Shown here one piece after another: positions 8,225 through 13,318 of a stretch of 13,318 nucleotides of DNA (within the stretch, counting starts at the first letter, position 1; every line of letters starts with the position of its first letter). A program made the translations under genes and the position numbers. The stretch is from Clostridiales bacterium UBA735 (lineage in GTDB: Bacteria > Bacillota > Clostridia > Oscillospirales > Oscillospiraceae). The DNA lies in assembly GCA_002298695.1 (NCBI GenBank), contig DBLB01000130.1, forward strand, positions 1-13,318, read 5' to 3'. The notes below the pieces were generated by a model. It was not told where the DNA came from and ran no database searches. It saw nothing but the letters and a program-made list of their open reading frames with translations.

Positions 8225-8905
8225 GTGACGCTGGAACATGAGATTCAGCTGGCGCAGCGGGACGCGGCTGCGCGTGAACGGCTGATCGAACAGAATATGG
8301 ACTTCATCCGCCGCTGCGCGTCCAGAGCCGCCGGGCGCTTTGTAGACAGTCATGACGATGCTTGCTCGGAGGCAATGATCGCCTTTAACGACGCCATTTC
8401 TGCCTACCGTCCGGAGCGCGGGGCATTTCATCCGTTCGCCGCGGCAGCCATCCATAACCGGGTGACGGACCTTCTGCGGCGCGAAAGCCGCAGCGCTGTC
8501 TGCGTGCCGTTCAGCGCAATGCCCGCGCAGGATGTTGAGGCACCGTTTGAGGTGGAAGACCCAAAACAGACTTTTTCCGACGCGGCCTTCGAAATCGAGG
8601 CGGCCAAGCAGGAACTCGGCGCACTCGGCGTGGACTTCTTTGAGCTCCCAAAAGCCTCGCCAAAGGCGGAAAAGACAAAGGCCGCCTGTATGCAGGTGAT
8701 CGGCTATCTGCTGCACGAGCCGCTTCTTTTGCAGTCTGTCCGGAAAACAGCCTGCCTGCCCGGAAAGACGCTCATGCAGGAGCTTGGCGTGAACAGCAAG
8801 GTGCTCGAGCGGCACCGAAAGTATATTCTTGCCGGGCTTGTGATTTTGGGCGGCGATTATCCGACGCTGCAAGGCTATTTTGACACGCGAAAGGGGGTGC
8901 GGTAG
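8225..8905 (+). CDS. sigI: RNA polymerase sigma factor SigI
   Basis: A 226-residue sigma-70-family factor of the SigI type, which has a sigma-2 domain plus a special SigI C-terminal domain instead of sigma-4. The sigma-2-like part spans about 18-90 (QNMDFIRRCASRAAGRFV, then SEAMIAFNDAISAYRPERG and FHPFAAAAIHNRVTDLLRRE). The C-terminal domain spans about 120-218, with a helix-turn-helix-like LPGKTLMQELGVNSKVLERH and ending KYILAGLVILGGDYP as relatives do. I choose the GTG at 8225: AAGGCGGTGA, one mismatch from the ideal Shine-Dalgarno, lies just before it, while the in-frame ATG at 8189 has none. The stop directly abuts rsgI, so the anti-sigma factor is co-expressed. Known SigI factors control heat or polysaccharide-sensing regulons. 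Confidence 0.93.
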   Translation: MTLEHEIQLAQRDAAARERLIEQNMDFIRRCASRAAGRFVDSHDDACSEAMIAFNDAISAYRPERGAFHPFAAAAIHNRVTDLLRRESRSAVCVPFSAMPAQDVEAPFEVEDPKQTFSDAAFEIEAAKQELGALGVDFFELPKASPKAEKTKAACMQVIGYLLHEPLLLQSVRKTACLPGKTLMQELGVNSKVLERHRKYILAGLVILGGDYPTLQGYFDTRKGVR

Positions 8906-9949
8906 ATGCGCGGAATCGTGATGGAAATCCGAAATGGACACTGTGTGGTGCTGAAAGACGACGGTACATTCGAAAATCTTCCAGACCGGGGTTATCAAGT
9001 CGGTCAGGAAATTACCATTCAGGCGAAAAAGTCGCCCGTCCTGCGCTATGCGGCGCTGGCGGCGTGTTTGCTGTTGGTCTGCCTGTCGGGCTTCGGCATA
9101 CATCTGTACCGCACACCCGCAAGCTACATTTACCTCGACATCAACCCCAGCGTGCGGCTGGACCTCAACTGCTTCGAGCGTGTCATCGCCGTGGTGCCGT
9201 TAAATGAGGACGCAAAAACGCTGCTGTCCGCAGCAGAGATCACACGCACGGACGCGCAGACCTGCATCAATCAGATCGTCGCGGCGTGTCAGGAGCAGCG
9301 ATATCTGAACGAAACAAATACGGACATTGAGCTGAGTGTCTGCACAGAGGATGCGTCCGTGGAAACGGCGGTCGAAACGGCGACGACGGAGCTTCAGGAA
9401 CAGGCGTTGGAGGTGACCGTGTTCCAGATGGAGGAAAGCGAAAACACGGACGCGCTGGAGCGGCACATCTCCGCCAAGCGCCTGCGCGCCGTGCGCGCGT
9501 ACACGGAGGTCTTCGGCGGCACGCTGGATGAAAATATGGCGGCGCTGCAAGGAATCAGCTCTGATGATATTTACAAAAAAGTGCATGCCGCACAGCGGCA
9601 GAATCCTCCGGCGGCAAAAACACCGGAAGAAGCAGCACCGGAGCAGGGACCGGAACAGCCTGCGCAAACCACAGATACAACGGACGCTCCGACGCAGGAA
9701 CAGCCGGAAGAAGTGGAACGTCCGAAGCTGCCCAAACAGGACGAACCGGAATCCGAACATACCCTGCCGGAAAGCCGTCTGCGCGCCATCCGCGCGTATA
9801 CGGACGTTTTCGGTGGGACGCTCGAAGAAAACACGGCAGCGCTCAAGGGCGTCAGCTTCAAAGAAATTTACGTGATGATCGACGCTGAGCTTGCGCGCCG
9901 GGAAGAATCTCAGAAAGAAGGCATAAACGATGAAACGAATCCTGAATAG
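8906..9949 (+). CDS. rsgI: RsgI-type membrane anti-sigma factor with duplicated extracellular domain
   Basis: A 347-residue single-pass protein. Residues 1-40 are the RsgI N-terminal domain that holds SigI (MRGIVMEIRNGHCVVLKDDG). A membrane helix follows at about 46-68, then the conserved juxtamembrane beta domain with SYIYLDINPSVRLDLN (73-88). The N80-P81 bond lies in the motif where RsgI relatives are reported to be cleaved. Residues 187-230 and 286-329 are two copies of a unit containing RLRA-V/I-RAYT-E/D-VFGGTL-D/E-EN. They are separated by a linker rich in Pro, Glu, Gln and Thr (about 234-285). I do not recognise this unit as a known carbohydrate-binding domain. The ATG immediately follows the sigI stop with AAGGGGGTG upstream, and the end overlaps the next gene by 20 bases. 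Signal sensed is unknown. Confidence 0.92.
   Translation: MRGIVMEIRNGHCVVLKDDGTFENLPDRGYQVGQEITIQAKKSPVLRYAALAACLLLVCLSGFGIHLYRTPASYIYLDINPSVRLDLNCFERVIAVVPLNEDAKTLLSAAEITRTDAQTCINQIVAACQEQRYLNETNTDIELSVCTEDASVETAVETATTELQEQALEVTVFQMEESENTDALERHISAKRLRAVRAYTEVFGGTLDENMAALQGISSDDIYKKVHAAQRQNPPAAKTPEEAAPEQGPEQPAQTTDTTDAPTQEQPEEVERPKLPKQDEPESEHTLPESRLRAIRAYTDVFGGTLEENTAALKGVSFKEIYVMIDAELARREESQKEGINDETNPE
9464..9595 (+). repeat. Repeat unit 1 in rsgI (protein residues 187-230)
   Basis: Encodes a 44-residue unit with the core KRLRAVRAYTEVFGGTLDEN followed by MAALQGISSDDIYKKV. It is clearly homologous to unit 2 at 9761-9892; the DNA copies have diverged, so the duplication is not recent. Confidence 0.85.
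9761..9892 (+). repeat. Repeat unit 2 in rsgI (protein residues 286-329)
   Basis: Encodes the second copy, core SRLRAIRAYTDVFGGTLEEN followed by TAALKGVSFKEIYVMI. It lies close to the C-terminus, at the outermost end of the predicted protein. Confidence 0.85.
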
Positions 9950-11174
9950 AATTTTAGCCATGCTGCTGGCTGCAATTTTGTTGGCAGCGCCGGTCTGCGC
10001 CGTGCAGACCGGCTATACGGACGTGCCGGAAAACGCATGGTATGAGGAAGCCGTGCAGACCGTCACGGCACGCGGCTGGATGGACGGAACTGGCGAGGGA
10101 AAATTCAGTCCGAATGACGGTTTGACCCGCGCCATGCTTGCTACCATCCTCTGGCGCATGGAAGACTGCCCCGCGGCGGCTGTAACCGGCAATTTTACGG
10201 ACACTGTGCGCGGCAGCTGGTACGATGGCGGCGTTTCGTGGTGCGTGGCGGAAGGACTCTTTCAGGGCTTCCCGGACGGCAGCTTCCGCCCGAACGACGC
10301 TGTGACGCGCGAGCAGCTTGCCGTGGTGTTCTATCGGTATGCCGATGCAGCACCCACCGGGGCGGCAGCAAAAGTCAGCGTCAAAAACGGCTGTTCTTGG
10401 GCGGCAGACGCCTGCGCGTGGGCAAATGCAGAAGGGCTTTTTACGGATGCACTCGGCACGCTCGACCTCTGCGCTCCGGCCAGCCGCGCGGAAATTGCCT
10501 ATTGGCTGGCGCACTTTGAGGTTGGAACGTCTGCATCTTCCTTGACAGAAGGCAGCTTTGAAGGCCTCGGGTATCTTCTCTACACGCCGGAAGACGCAGT
10601 GGAAAATATGCCGCTGCTCGTTTACCTGCACGGCGGACACGGCAAAGGAAGCGACCTTTCCGTTCTGCTTGAAACGGACGGCTTCCCGAAATATCTGGCG
10701 GACGGCGATTTCGGAGAGATCCCGGCATACGTCCTGATCCCGCAGCTGCCTGCAAGCGAAATGGGCTGGCTTTCCAGCGCCGATACCGTCATGGCGCTGA
10801 TCGATACGATCTGCGAAGAAGCCGCCATCGACCGCAGCCGCATTGCCCTCACCGGTCACAGCATGGGCGGCACCGGAACGTGGGATCTTGCGCTGGCATA
10901 CCCGGACGTCTTTTCCCGCATTGCACCCATGAGCGGGAGCGTCAAAACAACGGCGGACACCCTGAAAACACTCAAAAATATGCCCATCTGGGCATTCGTC
11001 GGTGAGGATGACGTGGTGGTCAAACCGGAATCGACCGAGACGTTCATCGAAAGCGTATCGAAGCAGAATCCCGACGCGCGTGTGACAGTGTTTGAAGATA
11101 CCGACCATGTCGGCGTCCTGCAGCGGGCGTGGCTGGAAAACGGTACAGAGCTTCTGAACTGGCTGCTGCAATAA
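9930..11174 (+). CDS. SLH-domain cell-wall-anchored alpha/beta hydrolase (esterase-like)
   Basis: A 414-residue exported protein. It has a signal peptide (1-24, KR..., hydrophobic core, cleavage after VCA), three SLH repeats (about 28-70, 88-134, 152-196; key motifs LTRAML, VTREQL, ASRAEI) and an alpha/beta hydrolase domain (about 208-414). SLH repeats bind pyruvylated wall polymers. The hydrolase has the HGG oxyanion loop (234-236), nucleophile Ser311 in GHSMGG, probable Asp361 in GEDDVVV and His393 in DTDHVGV, so the triad looks complete. It resembles esterase/depolymerase-type enzymes; acetyl or feruloyl esters on polysaccharides are plausible substrates but unproven. It starts inside rsgI, with AAGAAGG (9915-9921) 8 bases before the ATG, so it is the third gene of the sigI operon. 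Confidence 0.88.
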   Translation: MKRILNRILAMLLAAILLAAPVCAVQTGYTDVPENAWYEEAVQTVTARGWMDGTGEGKFSPNDGLTRAMLATILWRMEDCPAAAVTGNFTDTVRGSWYDGGVSWCVAEGLFQGFPDGSFRPNDAVTREQLAVVFYRYADAAPTGAAAKVSVKNGCSWAADACAWANAEGLFTDALGTLDLCAPASRAEIAYWLAHFEVGTSASSLTEGSFEGLGYLLYTPEDAVENMPLLVYLHGGHGKGSDLSVLLETDGFPKYLADGDFGEIPAYVLIPQLPASEMGWLSSADTVMALIDTICEEAAIDRSRIALTGHSMGGTGTWDLALAYPDVFSRIAPMSGSVKTTADTLKTLKNMPIWAFVGEDDVVVKPESTETFIESVSKQNPDARVTVFEDTDHVGVLQRAWLENGTELLNWLLQ

Positions 11175-11183
11175 TTTTGAGAT

Positions 11184-11212
11184 CCCCCCATTTTTCCTGC
11201 TTCCCACTCGTA
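11184..11212 (+). promoter_or_regulatory. Putative sigma-I promoter of the FGE/FN3 exoprotein gene
   Basis: CCCCC (11184-11188, plus one more C), 20 bases, then CGTAT (11209-11213). Aligned with 8115-8144 the two share the T before the C-run, the spacing, an internal GC..CCC, and TCGTAT. A start near 11220 leaves a leader of about 30 bases. The match supports co-regulation by SigI. Confidence 0.65.
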
Positions 11213-11249
11213 TGGATGGTTGGAAACAGAAACATGGAGGGATCTCTTT

Positions 11250-12824
11250 ATGAAACTGACAAGAAAAATCTTACCGCTTTTGCTGGCTGTTTTGCTGCTG
11301 CTGTCCGCACTGTCGGTGGCTTCTGCGTCGGATATGTTTGAAAACAGCGATTTCATCGAAAAAGAGCAGCCGGAGCTGACCGCGGAAACCAAACAGCTCA
11401 TCTCGCTCTATCAGCGCAAGCCAACGGAGGAGAATTATCTCAATCTCCGCGCCGAGGTCATCAAGAATTACGATGCTGTTCTCGTCCGCAAGGAAGCAAA
11501 GCTGGCAGAACTCAAGGAAGAAACAGCCGGCAAGCCCGGTGGTCTTGCCAAGGTTGCGGAGATGGAGGAGATCGTGCAGGAGATGTACCAGACCTACTGG
11601 AACCGCATCAACAGCAGCATGCTCCGCTTCACCGACCCGCGGCTTCTCAAGTGGAAGATTGCAGACGCATATAAGTATGATTATATCCCTGTCATGGGCG
11701 CTGGCGAGAGCGTCTACGTTGCGCGCACGCCGGTGACCAACGCGCAGTATGCCGAATTCCTTGCCGCGACCGGCTATGTCGCGCCGCAGAACTGGACGGA
11801 CGGTACCTATCCTGCTGGGGAAGATGACTTCCCTGTAAACTATGTTTCCGCTGCGGATGCCGAAGCCTACTGCGCGTGGCTGACGGAACGGGACGGCGTG
11901 AACACCTACCGTCTGCCGAACGAGAGCGAATGGGAGCTTGCCGCCGGTCATATGCCCAAGGACGCGGACTTCAACTGCGGCGTGAATGACAGCAGAACGT
12001 CTGTGGAGGAATACGCCAAGGTCACGCGCGGCGCGCACGGCGCGGTCGATTTCTGGGGCAATGTTTGGGAATGGACGACCACAACACGCTCCGACGGCTC
12101 GCTCGGCGTCAAGGGCGGCGCGTGGGATTCTGCCCGCACCGACTGCCGCACCGAACACCGCAAGGAAGGCCGCGCAGCGTCTCAGGGTTACGAAGATGTC
12201 GGTTTCCGCGTGTTCAAAATTCTGAACGGCGAGGAGCCTGCGCAGAAGGTCGAGCTTGCCACGCTGCAAGCCCCCGTTGTGACGGCCATCTCCACCGAAC
12301 CGGGCAGCATCACACTCTCCTGGCAAGCAGTCGAGGGTGCGACGGCGTATCAGCTGTTCTCCTATGACGCAGCTGCAAATCACATTGAGATGCTCGGCAT
12401 AACAGAAGAAACCAGCGCTGTGATGAATGGGCTGGAATCTGGTCTTGCATACCGTTATATCGTCCAGCCGATCTCGTTCGTGGAGATCGCGGACAACGTC
12501 TCCGGCGAATACAGCGTTGGCGCAAACTGCAGCAATGCCCCTGAGACGGCGGTTCTGGCTTCTGCAAGCTATGACGCGCAGATCACCTGCCTGACGCTCT
12601 CTTGGGAAGCCGTCGAAGGTGCGGAAACCTATTATATCTACCACTATCATCCGGACGCGAATATGCTTTCCACGCCGAAGGTCGTAAACGGCAAGTCCTC
12701 GTATTCCTACCGCAAAACGGCAAGCGGCGAGTATAATTACCTCGTGACCACCGGGCCGATGACGAGTCGCAAATACTATGACGGCTCCGGCGCGCTCTGC
12801 GTGCTGATCCCGGACAACCAATAA
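11250..12824 (+). CDS. Secreted FGE-sulfatase (SUMF1)-fold protein with two fibronectin III-like domains
   Basis: A 524-residue exported protein with a signal peptide (1 to about 27, cut near ASA-SD), an alpha-helical charged region (about 30-125), a formylglycine-generating-enzyme-like domain (about 150-325), and two FN3-like domains (about 343-428 and 437-520, each with a LSWEAVEGA-type turn). FGE-fold marks are TPVTNAQYAEFLAATG (160-175), YRLPNESEWELAAG (220-233), GNVWEWT (270-276), GGAW (289-292) and DVGFRVF (316-322). Of the two FGE active-site cysteines only the second (C299) is present; the first position is Ser294. So sulfatase activation by the classical mechanism is unlikely, and a binding role as in C-type-lectin-like relatives is possible. 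I choose ATG 11250 because GGAGG lies 9 bases before it, rather than the in-frame TTG at 11220. No SLH or sortase motif is seen, so it may be released. Confidence 0.88.
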   Translation: MKLTRKILPLLLAVLLLLSALSVASASDMFENSDFIEKEQPELTAETKQLISLYQRKPTEENYLNLRAEVIKNYDAVLVRKEAKLAELKEETAGKPGGLAKVAEMEEIVQEMYQTYWNRINSSMLRFTDPRLLKWKIADAYKYDYIPVMGAGESVYVARTPVTNAQYAEFLAATGYVAPQNWTDGTYPAGEDDFPVNYVSAADAEAYCAWLTERDGVNTYRLPNESEWELAAGHMPKDADFNCGVNDSRTSVEEYAKVTRGAHGAVDFWGNVWEWTTTTRSDGSLGVKGGAWDSARTDCRTEHRKEGRAASQGYEDVGFRVFKILNGEEPAQKVELATLQAPVVTAISTEPGSITLSWQAVEGATAYQLFSYDAAANHIEMLGITEETSAVMNGLESGLAYRYIVQPISFVEIADNVSGEYSVGANCSNAPETAVLASASYDAQITCLTLSWEAVEGAETYYIYHYHPDANMLSTPKVVNGKSSYSYRKTASGEYNYLVTTGPMTSRKYYDGSGALCVLIPDNQ

Positions 12825-12839
12825 ATTTGAAATAAACTT

Positions 12840-12872
12840 GCCCGCACGAAAAAACCGTGCGGGCTGTTTTGT
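12840..12872. terminator. Intrinsic terminator after the FGE/FN3 gene, probably bidirectional
   Basis: Arms GCCCGCACG (12840-12848) and CGTGCGGGC (12856-12864) with a 7-base A-rich loop, then TGTTTTG on the + strand. On the minus strand it is followed by AAGTTTATTTC, and it lies 14 bases after the stop of a minus-strand remnant. Confidence 0.85.
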
Positions 12873-12878
12873 CCGGAT

Positions 12879-12968
12879 TTAACGCTTCAGCCACTGTGTG
12901 AATTCCTTTTGTGAGACCTCACCATTTTCGCATTTCTCCTTTTCCTTCTGCGTAGCGTATTTGGTTCT
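12879..12968 (-). pseudogene. C-terminal remnant of an unrecognised minus-strand gene
   Basis: Read leftwards, the frame gives a hydrophilic end containing EKEKCENGEVSQKEFTQWLK and stopping with TAA at 12879-12881. Upstream in the same frame a TAA occurs at 12969-12971, so only 29 codons remain, without an ATG or ribosome binding site. The composition looks like a real protein tail, and a terminator stands in the right place after it. I cannot name the family; a recombinase or other mobile-element tail is only a guess. Confidence 0.3.
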
Positions 12969-12971
12969 TTA

Positions 12972-13121
12972 CCGTGTCTGATTATGATATGTCAGAGTGC
13001 CATATATCCATACAAAGCCGATTTTCTGAAGACCAGTGAGTAATCGTTATAAAGAAAGTGGAAATGTCAAGAAATGTGCAGTCGGGAAACACCCAAAATC
13101 TGAAAAGCATGGTAAAAACAG
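12972..13121. other. Intergenic sequence without a supported gene
   Basis: AT-rich sequence without a convincing reading frame on either strand. It probably contains the outer end of the insertion sequence at the right edge, but I could not identify a terminal inverted repeat or target duplication because the other end is outside the window. Confidence 0.4.
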
Positions 13122-13166
13122 CGCAGTTTTCCAGCGTTCCGCTACGCTCCACTTTGGAAAACTGCG
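13122..13166 (-). terminator. Hairpin downstream of the transposase fragment
   Basis: CGCAGTTTTCCA (13122-13133) is perfectly complementary to TGGAAAACTGCG (13155-13166). The loop contains a further 4-bp stem (AGCG/CGCT). On the minus strand CTGTTTTTACC follows, as expected for a terminator of the leftward transposase gene, whose stop is 12 bases away. Confidence 0.65.
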
Positions 13167-13177
13167 GCGGCATCAGA

Positions 13178-13318
13178 TCAGGCTGCCGTCTGCGCCTGTG
13201 CCCACTCCCGGTACTTCACGGGCGGCAGTCCCAGCGGGTTGCGCGTATAGATCCTGATGCGGTTGTAGTAAATAAAAACGTAGCGGAAAATGATCGTTTT
13301 GACCCGTTCTCACGGCAG
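13178..13318 (-). pseudogene. C-terminal fragment of an IS3-type (rve/DDE) transposase OrfB, cut by the window edge
   Basis: Read leftwards from 13309, 43 codons encode a tail with FIYYNRIRIYTRNPLGLPPV followed by KYREWAQ, ending at TGA (13178-13180). The YYN-R-R...N-GLPPVKYR pattern is typical for the very end of IS3-family integrase-type transposases. An in-frame TGA occurs at 13310-13312, only six bases from the edge, so the copy may be inactivated by a stop or shifted frame; two codons beyond it are too few to be sure. Catalytic residues lie outside the window. Confidence 0.65.

Noticed and set aside
8126..11207. Long open frames on the minus strand opposite sigI, rsgI and the SLH-hydrolase (8126-9103, 9200-9961, 9954-11207)
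   Set aside because: They run opposite clear homologous genes, have Arg/His/Cys-rich composition and no ribosome binding sites; typical shadows of GC-rich coding DNA.
11220..11249. TTG at 11220 as start of the FGE/FN3 protein
   Set aside because: It would place hydrophilic residues before a normal signal peptide and lies at the inferred transcription start; ATG 11250 has GGAGG at the right distance.
11271..12821. 516-codon open frame on the minus strand opposite the FGE/FN3 gene
   Set aside because: The + strand encodes a signal peptide, FGE-fold motifs and FN3 domains; the opposite frame resembles no family.
11250..12824. Annotating the FGE-fold protein as a sulfatase-maturing enzyme
   Set aside because: The first active-site cysteine is Ser294, the protein is secreted with FN3 domains, and no sulfatase is encoded in the window.

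Overview
The window looks like a chromosomal segment of a GC-rich, low-oxygen Gram-positive bacterium of the Clostridia, most likely Oscillospirales/Oscillospiraceae. The reasons are a SigI/RsgI sigma/anti-sigma pair, an SLH-domain surface protein whose repeats resemble those common in that group, strong AAGGAGG-type ribosome binding sites, and an AbrB/SpoVT regulator. This placement is inference from gene content; no rRNA or other marker is present.

Layout. (1) 1-2136: an upstream hairpin, an extended -10 promoter and uvrB on the + strand. (2) 2207-5342: four minus-strand genes, probably one operon read leftwards: AbrB-type regulator, PLP-dependent methionine gamma-lyase-like (aluminium resistance family) protein, EamA/DMT transporter, NimA-like flavin split-barrel protein. 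They converge with uvrB on one shared bidirectional terminator. (3) 5343-7422: a divergent regulatory region, then psuK-psuG, which degrade pseudouridine through pseudouridine 5'-phosphate. (4) 7423-8188: a gene-poor island with four hairpins and a small gene remnant, perhaps the C-terminus of a LysR-type regulator. (5) 8115-12824: the most interesting region, a SigI-RsgI surface-sensing module. sigI, rsgI and an SLH-anchored alpha/beta hydrolase are abutting or overlapping genes. They are followed by a separately promoted exoprotein with an FGE-sulfatase (SUMF1) fold and two fibronectin III-like domains. (6) 12825-13318: a terminator, a short remnant on the minus strand and the C-terminal end of an IS3-type transposase on the minus strand.

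How the system in region 5 may work. Upstream of both sigI and the FGE/FN3 gene the sequence shows the same arrangement, TCCCCC, then 20 bases, then CGTAT. This fits the known C-rich/A-tract -35 and CGWA -10 of sigma-I promoters. I infer that SigI drives its own operon and the exoprotein gene, so sensor, surface-anchored hydrolase and exoprotein form one regulon. RsgI carries the conserved DINPS segment, where related proteins are cleaved. Outside the membrane it has two copies of an approximately 44-residue unit that I do not recognise, joined by a Pro/Glu/Gln-rich linker. The sigI promoter -10 lies inside the 5' arm of an intrinsic terminator, an arrangement that would insulate the operon from upstream read-through without stopping its own transcript.
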